Origin: Scytalidium lignicola
Taxonomy: Eukaryota > Ascomycota > Leotiomycetes
Assembly (NCBI GenBank): GCA_002812745.2
Contig: NCSJ02000332.1
Location: 1 to 45,432, forward strand
Length of the DNA stretch: 45,432 bases
Direction of reading: 5' to 3'
Shown here: positions 22,884 to 33,877 of the stretch, in pieces
How the letters are laid out: each line of letters opens with the position of its first letter
Position numbering within the stretch: position 1 is the stretch's first letter
The notes under the pieces: generated by a model
The model's database searches: none
What the model was told of the DNA's origin: nothing
The model's input: only the letters and a program-made list of their open reading frames with translations
Made by a program: the position numbers and the translations under genes

Positions 22884-23861
22884 TTTAGGTTCAGGTGAAC
22901 ATAAGATGATTCAAAAAGAATATCGCTAATCAACGAGAATAGGAGGAGGCAATGGAATATATAAGTCTTTTAACCACAATATGACGGCTGGTATTCACCA
23001 ATTTTCATGCGGACCTGTCGTCAAAGGAGGTGGACTAGGCAGAAAAAATCTTGGTAATGTATGAAAGGCCTCCCATTTGGCCATCTCTAAGGGAGCCCGG
23101 AACAGACTCTTGATACCATTCGGCTCTGAACACCAACACAGTGTGGCATTCTGCATTTAATTAATATGCCTACAAAATTATCTCTATTGGTGCCACGTCA
23201 GACTCTGTAATCTATAAGGCAGCGAGGCCACAGCCTGACACTCCTCATTGTGGTTGTATTGAGAGCCTCACTGTATAACATAAGATATGAGATCAGTAAC
23301 AATTTTGACTCTCCAGCAAGGACAATTATTTTGCTTATAGATTTCACCTTTACAAAGTGTGCAAGAATCATACAAGCCCTAAGAAGATCGTTCAAGGAGG
23401 ATTGGGGCAATACATCAATTTATTAAGCATCCATCATATCTTATCTATTATAGATAGATCTAACCTACCCGTCTACACTGACAAGTAGACCACAGTTATC
23501 GATCTTATTTATCGCAGAGACATCAAGCTTTCAACTATATCAACAAATAAATCATGAGTGGTCCGGCTGCAGACTACAAAATATGAGGCGTAAATCTATT
23601 GTAAGATTGCCGTAAATGTAATATAATGTAGATGATGGAATTGAAATCTACCGGCAATCAACAGCAAATACGGAGCCATGTGTATAATGACAAATATCAA
23701 TACCTTCGCTTCAGTGTTATTTATTAGCAACTGTCTTTGAAAGATCTCTTGAAGACTCTCAGCTGCTAATCTCAAGGTAGAAAGACTACATAGCCGTACT
23801 CAACGGTGTACTACGTAATCGGAAGTTCGACTGATCTGAATAAATTATTTACACCCCGTAA
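22884..23861. other. intergenic region, nothing recognised
   Basis: This is about 1 kb between the hypothetical gene (5' side) and the 3' end of the second carboxylesterase. It contains only short stop-bounded frames. No RNA gene, repeat or clear motif is seen. Confidence 0.45.
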
Positions 23862-25672
23862 CTACTGCTGAAGTACCACCCCAATACTCTCAAAATACGC
23901 GCATCTGACCCTCGTCTCTTTGTCAACACGCTCCATAGTCGTAGTATTCGTCTCGAGTCTAATCCTATTCATGTTCCACGAATTCCACAACTCCCAGCGT
24001 GGACTCCCCTGCAGCCGATAAATATTAGGATCATGAGTCCGTATGAAGCTAGTCCAGTACCCTTGCATCAAAGGCACAATATTATGATTCAAAGACGTAG
24101 AATACGACGCTGGAGCACCACCGTTAACGTTCTCCGGTCCCCAGATCGCATTGGTTTCGACTGTGTGAGGGACGCCTAGACCGGATGCAACTTGGTCAGG
24201 GTCTTCGACGTTATAGCGGTAGTTCCAGCTTGGGATGAGGGATTTGGAATATGCACTGCTGATGTAGAGACCGGGGCACATGTACCGCATTTGTCCGTAG
24301 GCGTTGGAGACAGCTCGCCAGTAGCGACCACTGTTAGGGAATTGTTGGGCTTCTGGGTAGTACTTGTCTATGCGAGCGAGTTGTGCATTCGTGAGATTAG
24401 GATACTGGTCTTTTAGGAAGCGGTTCATGGCGGTTACGTTGTCCGTGTCTTTTGGGGTGAAGATGGTGCCGCCATTAGTGTCGTCACTATTATTTTGTTA
24501 ACATCAAGGCTTTAGTAGAAAGACTGGTATAAACTAACCCAAAGATGACCGGAACTCTGATAAATTTACCTTTCTGATAGAGTTTATATGTGAAGTCTGT
24601 TGTGAAGTCTCCATCAACAACATTAGAGTACATGTAAAGCGGCGGATCACCACCACCATTCGGCGAGGGGATGTTAATATTCACTGCCTGCAACTCCGCA
24701 GTTGTCAGACCGCGTAGACAAGACAATGTATCTTCAGCTGAACTGCAACCAGCTCTGGCAACAAGAGCATCATACTGGTATTGGCTACCTTCTACAGTGA
24801 ATAGAACACCGAAAGACTGGCTCTCCGCGGCTGCTGCGTGGAATAAATTATCATTACGGCCTCCATACGCAGAGAGGTGAAGGTCGATGGATGCTGCACC
24901 AGCACTGGAGCCTCCGAGAGTGACACTATTAGGATTTCCACCGAACTGCGCCACTTAAATCAGCTTTTTGCAACTGAATACGGAAAACCCGTTTCTCGAT
25001 ATTATTTACCTCTCGAATGTACTTCTGCACCCATTCAAACACCTTCCTCTGATCTTTCAGTCCGATATTGAGATCACCCTCCTCCTGGACCTCTTTGCTT
25101 GCTAGGAATCCATACGGGCCGACACGATAGTTGAACGTGACGACTACAATGTTGAGATCAGAAGCAGTTACCAGCCCTGAACCATTGTAATTAGCGTTGG
25201 AATTGCTGTTGAAACCTCCGCCTTGAATGTAGACGTAAACCGGCAGTGGATGATTAGGATGTGTAGGAGCAAAAACGTCTACGAAAAGACAGTCTTCTGA
25301 GAAACCGTCTGTGATTGTAATTGCGCCTGTCGAGAGACATACATCGCCAAACTACGATAATTAGTGATTAATAAATGAAGCTCTTAGCCGCCTTTTTCTG
25401 CTTTCTGGGGGCATAAGTACCGTATCTGCGATCTGCAAAGTTGGGTTCGGAGTGGGATCTTGAGGTGCTCTGAATCTTAGATCACCGAGTGGTGGTGCTG
25501 CATATCGCATTCCCAACCACTGGGTTATCCCATTTTCTAAGACTGTTCCTTGATATCGCGAGTAGCCCAAATCAGCGATGGAGCCGTGCGGATGAACGGG
25601 ATAAGAGGAGACGACAGTCGTTAAAAAAGCGAAAAATGAAGATAGAAATGGGATATTACTATTCACCAACAT
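23862..25672 (-). CDS. secreted type-B carboxylesterase with altered acid-site motif
   Basis: Four exons give 541 codons: 25672-25421, 25351-25010, 24945-24539, 24486-23862. The start at 25672 is preferred because it opens a signal peptide (NIPFLSSFFAFLTTVVSS); an earlier ATG would bury it. The nucleophile elbow is GGSSAG (Ser about 212) after FGGNPNSVTL. The oxyanion loop reads IQGGGF, not the usual HGGG. At the acid position the family pattern D-E-G-T is replaced by N-G-G-T (DDTNGGTIF), so the Glu of the triad appears to be Gly, while the His may be that of GVPHTVE. The third acceptor (24946) is fixed by frame. It either uses another acid or has lost hydrolase activity. It is distinct in sequence from the esterase at 19171. 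Confidence 0.87.
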
Positions 25673-26543
25673 TATGGAAGGAAGTGGACAAAATGTCTCG
25701 TTAGATACATAATAAATTCTCCAAATTCTCCGATAGAACGTCAAACAATATTAGGAATACTCAAGGCATTTAATTTAAATTATTTTCCCTCTCTCCAAGA
25801 AATTTCCTGTCTTACGTACTGTATAACAAGCTGGCCCCCTAGCTTGAAGCCACCAATTACCACTCCTATTTCCCTTAAAAAGCATCCCGTTCATATAAGC
25901 ATAACTTAATAAATTATAGACACAAGACATGGGAGTTATTTAAAGGCTCCGTCCATATGACGACTAAGGATGAGTTGCTTGCGGGGTAATAAAGATGATC
26001 ATTGCTCGTTTTTGCCTTGTAATCTTCTCAATCCAACATCGCGGCATTCAACCGGATGTAGATTTGAGGCCGATGTTAATTAGCAAGCTCTCAGGTTTCC
26101 AAACATCGCGGGGCAACAACAGTTCGACTCTGGAGCCCCGCATTATAAGTAACTTATCCCTGTATCTTCCTACATCATAGCCGAATGACGAGGGGAATTC
26201 TTTGTCTGAAGTCTAGTATTACGGAGAAGTATTTTTCCACCAGCAAGTAGACCTTGTCAATCAACTATATTCATGTGCGTTAGACTCTTATGTAAGGATA
26301 TGAAATTGGTTAATTAACTTGGTATCAGCTCAAAATCCTAATATTAAACGTGCTAACTCACCTAATATATATTGGAGAGGGTTATTAAATAGATAGCAGA
26401 TGCTGATCAGGCTTTTTATCTTTGGACCTTCAAAGTAACATGGAATAACAGCCCTGCTTCTCGATGTACATTTGGAGCATCTCCTGATATAGAACGAGTA
26501 AATCTAGTTTTGCCATAATCCAACGGACCTCTTCACAGCAGTT
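25673..26543. other. intergenic region with a repeated AACATCG motif
   Basis: This is the upstream region of the carboxylesterase and downstream region of the alpha/beta hydrolase. AACATCG occurs at 26035-26041, reversed at 26071-26077, and again at 26102-26108. The last copy overlaps a hairpin with a 7-bp GC stem (26108-26114 with 26135-26141). No gene is seen. Confidence 0.4.
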
Positions 26544-27476
26544 CTATAACGCCCTACTTCTATATTCGCGTGCTTCGGTTTCCGGAATGAGCTCCGATAT
26601 AACCTCTTCAATATGATGACCTATAGTGTAATGATCCTCGTCGAACTCTCGCAGCACCGACCGAGGCAGCTGTTCTGCCATATACCGCGTCATTCGCACC
26701 GGTGAATTCTTATCCCTTGTTCCATGCCAGATCCGAATCTTGTCATATCGAACATCCTCAAAGCGAAACCCCCAGTCCTGAGTTAACAGCTGCGTCTCTT
26801 GTACAAAGCCTCTGGTGCCTTGTGCGAAAGCTTCTAGTGTCATCACTATGAGTCGTTCTCTGCTTTCTTTGGTTGAGAGATTTTTTTCTTCGTTGTCCTT
26901 CCCTCGTTTCATGCTGTCAATCCAGTTATCCAACCACCTTGTTACGGGACCTGTATTTACAATCCCCCGGAATAAATTGATAAGTGTACCTGATAGCACT
27001 TCTAGACCTGCTGGCCAGCGCGTTGCCATCAAACAGAGGAGGCGTCTGGGCATGGTCACATCTTGCGTGCCTGCTGTCCACGGTCCTGCCCCAGCCAGAA
27101 CACCAACCGCGGAGAGCATGTCTGGAGGCAATGAGTGGGCACAAGCTACCGCATACGGTCCGCCTCCAGAACAACCCAGAATAGCGAAGCGGGATAAGCT
27201 TAGATGGGAGGTAAGGGCTTTGACATCGGCGGGCCAGTCCATGATGCGGCGTTGGGGCTGGGAGCTGGAGAGACCGAATCCAGGACGATCAGGGACAATG
27301 AGACGGAATCCGTGACGCTGAGGAATATTACCAAATCCCCATCCTTCGAGACGCGAAGAGGGATACCCGTGGAAGTACAAGAGTGGAAAGTCTGTTGGAG
27401 AGCCGTATTCTGCGTACCCCAGGACACGGCCATCGCGGAGGGCTAAGGTTTGGTGAAGGCGAATCGCCTTGTTCAT
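26544..27476 (-). CDS. alpha/beta hydrolase
   Basis: This is an uninterrupted frame of 310 codons. It begins with the strand/loop LYFHGYPSSRLEG (HG oxyanion region) and VPDRPGFGLSS. The nucleophile elbow is GCSGGG (Ser about 102), the acid lies in WHGTRDKNSP (Asp), and the base in DEDHYTIGHH (His), so the Ser-Asp-His triad is complete in the order expected for soluble alpha/beta hydrolases. A variable lid region lies between about residues 130 and 225. It has no signal peptide, so is probably cytosolic. The substrate is unknown; relatives include epoxide hydrolases and esterases, though the Ser nucleophile excludes a classical epoxide hydrolase. It is co-directional with the Zn2Cys6 regulator upstream, and both promoters share a 16-bp motif. 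Confidence 0.9.
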   Translation of the reverse strand: MNKAIRLHQTLALRDGRVLGYAEYGSPTDFPLLYFHGYPSSRLEGWGFGNIPQRHGFRLIVPDRPGFGLSSSQPQRRIMDWPADVKALTSHLSLSRFAILGCSGGGPYAVACAHSLPPDMLSAVGVLAGAGPWTAGTQDVTMPRRLLCLMATRWPAGLEVLSGTLINLFRGIVNTGPVTRWLDNWIDSMKRGKDNEEKNLSTKESRERLIVMTLEAFAQGTRGFVQETQLLTQDWGFRFEDVRYDKIRIWHGTRDKNSPVRMTRYMAEQLPRSVLREFDEDHYTIGHHIEEVISELIPETEAREYRSRAL

Positions 27477-27591
27477 ATTGGGAAGAAAAAGTGAGAAGTC
27501 AGACAGCGATGTTTTCTAATAAGTTTGGAGTGTTGCTTTCCTATTAATACGGTTTCTGAAACCGTCTTCGTGGTCGTATTGTATCTTGGAA

Positions 27592-27607
27592 TCGTGATCG
27601 TAATCGT
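27592..27607 (-). promoter_or_regulatory. 16-bp motif shared with the regulator promoter (copy 1)
   Basis: The minus strand reads ACGATTACGATCACGA, identical to 29232-29247 on the plus strand. This copy lies 116-131 bp upstream of the hydrolase ATG. Nearby CGAATCACG gives a further, imperfect inverted copy. It is a candidate binding site, possibly for the neighbouring Zn2Cys6 protein. Confidence 0.5.
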
Positions 27608-27927
27608 GTGGATACGCATACGAACACGAATCACGCCAACCAGACCGTTGTCGTCCATATCGAGAATAGCTGGACCTTAGAACCAAAAAATACTCTTCAT
27701 CGTAGCTAGCACCTAGTGACGCCAAATTTTCAGTACTGACAGGTCAACCTTGTAGTTCCTTTGCTCTAACATCACCCACGGCCTACCACGATGATGCAGC
27801 AGGCCCAAGCAAGAACAATGAAGATAGCTTAGTCACCATATTGCATCCTCATGAAATACTTCTGAGTTATTTCTCCCGTCCAGTTAATGAAGTATAGTAG
27901 CTTATTAGCCTTATCCTACGATTCGAT

Positions 27928-29139
27928 TTATTTGCCGACTTCTGACTGAATCAGCTCCTGGGCTCCCAAGATGATTTCTTTCGTGGCCGCATCTAGATCT
28001 CCGTCCAGAATCTGGCTCGAGATTTCGTGCACCAGGAGATTGCCAAATTTGTTTGCCCACCATACCTGATGGCTATTTCTCTCCACAAGCACGCCCCAGT
28101 ACATTAACGTCAGCAGAGCAGTATGATCCTCCTCTTTGATAGCCTTAATGTATTCTTCGCCTGCCATATTCAGCCAACCCAAAGCGTAACCTTGATACAT
28201 AGGATCGACGCATTTTTCAAAGCACTCTCGAAGCAGGGCTAGAGCCTTCTTACATGCCTCCCAGTACGTAACTTGCTGAACTCTCCGTTCAGCGGACTCG
28301 CAAACTGTTGATAGAATTCTTCTATCATTGAACTCGCTCAACTTGGCGAGGGCCTGCTCTATAGGAGAGTCCAGCGTAGCCCTGGGTACATCTTCAAAGC
28401 GCACAATTTTACGCATGTAGGGATTTTCAGCCAGATAGCCTTCCTTACTCTCTGCAACGGGGATGCATCCACGCAAGAGTTCGAAATGAGTAATTGCGTT
28501 CTGTAGCATGCCACCATCCGAGGTGAACTGCACCGATGCAAATGCGAGAACCATCAACATCAGTGAACAACAGAACGCTGCTTCATGGCCATCATTGTCA
28601 AGAACGTCTGGAAGCTGTGACCGGAAGCTGCCAAGCGCGAGGGCATGATACTCCATTGCCGCGTTTACATACGGTGCATGATCAGGCGTCTTCAGCAGCC
28701 TTGCCATGTCGAATGCCGCGAGTGCAAAGAGGCTGTTCAATAGAAACCCGTACTGGAGCGTCCATTCGGGGACCATGAACTGCCAGACCACATCATCGTC
28801 GGATCCAGGGGTGCAGCAGCTCCTGTACGTCACCATCGACCATCGGTGCATTAGCTGCAGCTCCAATCGGCGACGGTCCGCTGGGAACACTGGTAACTTG
28901 GAGCTCCTTTCTGAATCATGAGCAGGATCTGTTCGGATAGACGTATTGGTTGGAAGTGAGGTTTGCGGACTATTAGGGCTAGGACTCAGGTCTGCATACT
29001 CGCATGCAGTTCCCCTAGTTTTGCAGCGATTACATGGCGGGCCCTCTTCATCACATTTAACGTGACGACGCTTGCAGGTCACACATCCCCGACGCGACTT
29101 TTGATGTGAGCGGCGTGTAGACATTGTAGGATCAATCAC
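27928..29139 (-). CDS. Zn2Cys6 transcription factor
   Basis: This is an intronless frame of 403 codons. The N-terminal binuclear zinc cluster (residues about 19-46) has C-x2-C-x6-C-x6-C-x2-C-x6-C spacing, preceded by the basic stretch RRSHQKSRRG and followed by ADLSPSPNSPQTS. The start may be the second Met (29124), as relatives often begin MSTRRSHQ. The rest is helical and resembles the fungal-specific domain of sterol-uptake-regulator-like (UPC2-type) proteins, with a nucleus-localised activator role expected. No ligand can be assigned. It lies between the alpha/beta hydrolase and the drug-efflux MFS, all on one strand, and shares a promoter motif with the hydrolase, consistent with autoregulation and control of that neighbour. 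Confidence 0.9.
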   Translation of the reverse strand: MIDPTMSTRRSHQKSRRGCVTCKRRHVKCDEEGPPCNRCKTRGTACEYADLSPSPNSPQTSLPTNTSIRTDPAHDSERSSKLPVFPADRRRLELQLMHRWSMVTYRSCCTPGSDDDVVWQFMVPEWTLQYGFLLNSLFALAAFDMARLLKTPDHAPYVNAAMEYHALALGSFRSQLPDVLDNDGHEAAFCCSLMLMVLAFASVQFTSDGGMLQNAITHFELLRGCIPVAESKEGYLAENPYMRKIVRFEDVPRATLDSPIEQALAKLSEFNDRRILSTVCESAERRVQQVTYWEACKKALALLRECFEKCVDPMYQGYALGWLNMAGEEYIKAIKEEDHTALLTLMYWGVLVERNSHQVWWANKFGNLLVHEISSQILDGDLDAATKEIILGAQELIQSEVGK

Positions 29140-30202
29140 TCTGCATGGGCTTGGTCGGGGTGAGACTTCGATCTAAAGCAAAGTTGAGTCTATTGAAGTC
29201 ACAGTAGGAAATTCTGATGAGAAGTTACGATACGATTACGATCACGACGTGGTTACGAGGAAAAAAATAACTCCGTGCACCCAAATCGACTTTTTGGAAA
29301 CAACTACGCATCGCACCGCTGTACAACCGATCGGAATCGATTCTTACAGTCAAACACCATACTCACAATAGGGAAGGAAGACTTTGAGGACGACAAGTGC
29401 CTTGTTACAGAAAAGATGAGCAAAAATGCTGACAAACAATGTGAGAGTGTGTAAGTAAGTCACATGATCACAGTAATACAGGATAAGGTACCAGACAACG
29501 ATTACATTGAACACTAATGTAAAAATAGATTTATAGATAGAATTATATAGCAAAATACAAATAAACTGAATCTTGATTCTTCAACCTTTCATTATTGTTA
29601 CTGTTGTAGCCTCAGGTATTTGATACACTCACGTGACAAGCCATGGCAAAAGCCATATGAAGTCATAGAGTCGGAGTCGGGGCAATTATCATACCTGTGA
29701 GACATTTTCACATGAAACGTACGTTTACAGGTGCGTATATGATATGGGTGTATTTCCCCAGCTGTAGCTGTTATTAGCTAGTTGTTTTTGATAGTTGAAA
29801 TTCATACTGTTCGCGTACGTACCAATGATAACAGTAGCCGTAGCCTGTTCAACAATCAGGAAGGTGGTGTCCAAGGGTATGGTAGCAAAAGCCAGGCATC
29901 AAATTTGCCATCACATTGACCCACCATACAAACATTCAGGGGGACTGTATAAAAAAGATCACGTGCGTAAAGCCGTCAAAAGAAAGCACCAAAGATGAAG
30001 ATTCTATACGATACATCAATTTAACTGTTAATACACGACTAGTTACCCTTCTATGAACTCCAATATAATAGATAAACAAGGAAAATATCAATACCATGAA
30101 GATGACCCTTTAGATTATGCGAATAGAATTTGACAACTGTTTTTAGCCCAGACAGAGACATAGCTGTCCAACTAGATGCTCGGAGAGCATGATTCGATGG
30201 CT
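29140..30202. other. upstream region of the Zn2Cys6 gene
   Basis: Close to the gene are repeated TTACGA/AATCGA elements, including the shared 16-bp motif and CGATCGGAATCGATT at 29327. Beyond about 29400 the DNA is AT-rich and I see no gene. A 67-codon frame at 29795 is treated as chance. Confidence 0.4.
29232..29247 (+). promoter_or_regulatory. 16-bp motif shared with the hydrolase promoter (copy 2)
   Basis: ACGATTACGATCACGA lies 93-108 bp upstream of the regulator's ATG (29139). It matches the hydrolase promoter copy at 27592-27607 exactly, in opposite orientation relative to transcription. Confidence 0.5.
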
Positions 30203-32032
30203 TTATTTATCTGCAAACTTTGATCGAGCTCGTAAGCCAGCACCGAACCAATAGATCAAGAACGTCCCAATGATTCCTATGACACTGAGACCTCCGAGAG
30301 TTGAGACGCCCTTGCCGACACCCAGGTTTACGAACAGCGGGTGCGCATATAATACACTCCCAGCAGCCATACTTGCCCTCGAAATATCATTTCCTGCAAA
30401 CAGAGATGCTGCATATTTAGGATATGAGAGGGGGATGTACAAGAACACGGACTGAAAGACATATACGGTGCCCGTGACGAATATAGCAACACCGATTAAT
30501 GGCACGATCCAGTGGATGTCAGGCCGCGAAGTCCATGCAAAAATGAACAAGCCAACGGGTAGAAGGAAGGAACCGACCATGGCTGGGATCATAAAGTACT
30601 CATGGTTGCTGATTCCGTGCTTTTGGATGTGAGGAATTTGCCACCAGCGCACGTAGATAAAGTAAGAGACGAGGCCGATTGTGGCGCCAATCTGGCACGA
30701 GAGAAAGGCGAGACCGGTCTCGCCCAGATTGAAGCCATACATAGGAGGAAATACGAGAGGAAAGACTTCGAAGAATGTATAGTAGATCCCATAGAAGAGG
30801 GCAGTGTAAAGATTCACAAAAAGGACTGCTGGATCCTTTAGCATAATCTCTGTAGGCTTGACGAGAGCCTCGACCACGATCCCGGAGAAGGTTAGATGCC
30901 GTTGGTCTATCTCACTTTGAGATTGGAGTCTCGAGTCCCCGGTAAGCTTCCGAAGACGCTGTGCACGGCGGAGGAGGATAGTGCGACTAGAAGTCTCTGG
31001 CATGGCGACAATAAGTAGGACCAAGACGGGAACGGCCATCCACACGATTTCCCACATGGACCACCTCCAATTCTTGTTCATAACAGCGAAGCCAGATATC
31101 AGAGGACCAACTGCTGGACCTGCCCAAGCACTCCATACCCACCACGATAGCGGATATGTGACATAAATTGTAGAATACACATCGCCAAAGGTCGCACCGG
31201 CATTGGAGATAGCAGGGCTTCCCATAAAGCCTTGGAGAAATCGAAGCACCACCAATCCTGCAAAATTGTCTACCACGGCAGTAGGGAATGATAAGATAAA
31301 AAAGAAGACAAATGGGATCCAATAAACAGGATTTCTACCGACGACAGGTACCTCACTTAGAGGTCCAAATAGGAGAGGCCCCACTCCGTAAGCTATGATA
31401 TACATTGATAAAGGCAATACAGCTTTGGTGTAGCTGACACCAAATCGTTCCATAACTCCCGTTTCACTGGCAGCGTACATAGATGATGCAGCGTACATGA
31501 CCCATGTATAAAAGCACATCACGAACGTAGTCCAGTGCCGTCTTGACACCGGCCAATTATATGGATTTGCAGGATCGTCATTTGTGTACCAATCAACTAG
31601 TACAATGCCATCCGATGTCTTCTTGGGGACAACCGCAAGCGACTTTGTACGCTCCAAAGTGAGCTCCTGTTCTGCCTCAAGACGTTCCTGAGTGTACGGC
31701 AATGTCTCTCCTCGACTTTTCGTGAGCTTTGCAGCGAGGGCTTCGATATCGGGATCCGCTGTCGATGTAGTGGACTGTCGACTCAAATTTCTCTCAGGAA
31801 TTGTAGATTCTGGTGATTCTTCGGGCTTTTCATCTTCTAGCGGCTGGGAATCAGAAGCCAAAGGCTGATGCGATTTGTTGGAGTTGAGTTGCATAAGGTA
31901 GTTCGCGGGCAGCTCAAAACCTGGCTTCTCTTCCGGGTGCTGGAGCATTTTGTTTTTAGATAGCCATCGAATTAACTGGCCTAGAGGAGCCTCGCGAATG
32001 ATGTCCTCCCACATGGTTATATCGCTCTTCAA
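30203..32032 (-). CDS. DHA1-family multidrug efflux MFS transporter
   Basis: This is an intronless frame of 609 codons. A cytosolic N-terminal extension of about 160 residues starts with an amphipathic segment (GQLIRWLSKNKMLQHPEE) typical of fungal FLR1/MDR1-like drug:H+ antiporters, followed by a Ser/Glu-rich linker and the diagnostic WYTNDDPANPYNWP just before helix 1. Twelve membrane helices follow, with GPLLFGPLSEVPVVGRNPVY (antiporter motif A between helices 2 and 3), RFLQGFMGSPAISNAGA and WSAWAGPAVGPLISG (motif C) in the first half. It probably acts at the plasma membrane exporting drugs, toxins or the cell's own metabolites. It lies 1.1 kb upstream of the Zn2Cys6 gene on the same strand. 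No transported compound can be named from sequence. Confidence 0.93.
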   Translation of the reverse strand: MKSDITMWEDIIREAPLGQLIRWLSKNKMLQHPEEKPGFELPANYLMQLNSNKSHQPLASDSQPLEDEKPEESPESTIPERNLSRQSTTSTADPDIEALAAKLTKSRGETLPYTQERLEAEQELTLERTKSLAVVPKKTSDGIVLVDWYTNDDPANPYNWPVSRRHWTTFVMCFYTWVMYAASSMYAASETGVMERFGVSYTKAVLPLSMYIIAYGVGPLLFGPLSEVPVVGRNPVYWIPFVFFFILSFPTAVVDNFAGLVVLRFLQGFMGSPAISNAGATFGDVYSTIYVTYPLSWWVWSAWAGPAVGPLISGFAVMNKNWRWSMWEIVWMAVPVLVLLIVAMPETSSRTILLRRAQRLRKLTGDSRLQSQSEIDQRHLTFSGIVVEALVKPTEIMLKDPAVLFVNLYTALFYGIYYTFFEVFPLVFPPMYGFNLGETGLAFLSCQIGATIGLVSYFIYVRWWQIPHIQKHGISNHEYFMIPAMVGSFLLPVGLFIFAWTSRPDIHWIVPLIGVAIFVTGTVYVFQSVFLYIPLSYPKYAASLFAGNDISRASMAAGSVLYAHPLFVNLGVGKGVSTLGGLSVIGIIGTFLIYWFGAGLRARSKFADK

Positions 32033-33877
32033 AAGCAGTCGTCAAAGAAATTTGAAGGGGGGAGATGATGGAGAGAGAAAGTTAAATCTAGAACCTAAGT
32101 CTTATAGACACTGTTATTGCCTAAATGGAAGATAATAAAGAATCACAACACAGGAGGAATCAGATATAACTTTATATACAGATGCATCATGAGAAAGTTT
32201 GACTCTATTATGTTAACGCCGTAGCTGATAGAGCTCTCCAATGCAATGCAATGAATAATGACGAGAAACATCTTCAGCAGTTGGTAAGCATATGTAATTA
32301 CAAAGCAGAATTAAGTCTTCAAAACACGGATGTAGAATATCTCTGATTACTTCACATTCTAATTGCTCAGGGAAGAAGGAGGATTGTTAAGGCGGTCACT
32401 AGCCGATAAATAGTTTAGCGTATCATTGGTCTAACCTAAATTGGTTCTCAAGAACCTTGCTGTTGCATAGTGCTAAAATTTGCAACGGCCAATGCTAGAG
32501 CACGAAGCTATATGATGGCTGCTTACGGAGAATTTGGCGTGCTCGGCACTTAAACTTTAAGCCCCTAGCGGTGACGTAGTTGCGAGCAATCAGTTGGCAC
32601 CAACCGCTTTGGGGTATTCGTTTTGTCATAATTCACTTATTAACGCTAGTAAACGGTTTCAGGGGTCTCATGCAAATAGGGTGGCTACCAGAGAGTAGAC
32701 TACTGCAATACAACATTGGTTACGCTCCATAGTACGTAGCATGCCCTAAAGCGCTCTTTTGATACCAAAAAAAATCTAAAAATCTCTGTGGAATCTGGCC
32801 TCCTGATGTGAATACTCTTATAAGCAAAATTACAGAATTAGTCTTTGATACCTCTTCCTACTCTCCAAGTCGCTGGTGTTGCTGACATCACCGATCATTC
32901 CATAGAAGCTCGATACAGCACTGTCATACGCAGCTCGAAAATAGTGTGGGCCGATGGGCTGAGGATTACGCATATCGGTTTTCCTATTTCCAGTATTTCC
33001 CGTGTCTCGCATAATTATCAAACTCTCTATACAGATTGGCTTGATAAATGCACATCGTTGAGTAATCTTAAAACTTATTCAATATACCGAAAGCCCGGAA
33101 CCTTCACCGGAGCTTATAGCTTAGATACATACCGTTCTCTTGTAGGTAATTAAATAGGCTCAATAATGACGTCAGATGAGATTAGTGGAGCGGTGAGTCT
33201 TCTGAAAGCGTGGGAAAAGAGGAACGTTAACTCCAGATAGAATTCATTTCATTCTCTTCGGAATATTCTGTAATTTGATATTCTGATCAAAAATTTGCAT
33301 ATCTTGAATTGATAGTATTGAATAACCTTTAACTTTCACCAAATGAGAATTTAAAATTATCGCAAGTTTACACAATAAATGGAGGCTTCTCCCTCTCATC
33401 GAATCTACACAAAGCGGCATGAATATTGTGATTTGTAAGAGCCAGCAAGAGTACAATGGATCTCTGCAGCTAGATATAGACTGTGCTTTACTGCAACCAC
33501 CATGATTCAATCTTTTGCTATTCTCTTACATGAGCTTAGATTCTAAGTCTTCCCCTTTCGTGAATGCTGCGCATTACGTGCCATTTTCCTCTAGGGATAT
33601 TCATTCGCGTGCGGTCCGTTCTGATCATACGGCTATTGTGGGCTTTTATAGTATACACAAAAGAGATATGTCAAATGAACTGAGAGGCAGAAAATAAATT
33701 TGTAATATTAAACAATTTTTTGAAATTGAGCATGTCTCAACAACTTCCATAGCACCAGATAAATCAACTCGTCAATGCAAATGATATACATAGGATATGG
33801 TACCATGATTATAACAATACAGTCACCATCCGGATTCAACTATACAAATCACATAACATGTAACAGGGCACTCTGTG
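32033..33877. other. intergenic region, nothing recognised
   Basis: This is 1.8 kb of mostly AT-rich DNA between the MFS promoter and the 3' end of the glycosylase gene. Only short frames occur, none with family features. No tRNA, repeat or transposon end is visible. Confidence 0.45.

Noticed and set aside
26108..26141. Possible tRNA 3' half (TTCGA loop beside a GC-rich stem)
   Set aside because: The two stem arms are only 20 nt apart and no D or anticodon arm fits; it is a simple hairpin.
29795..29998. 67-codon frame with a hydrophobic start, possible small secreted protein
   Set aside because: No signal cleavage pattern, no cysteine pattern, no clear promoter; length is within chance for this composition.
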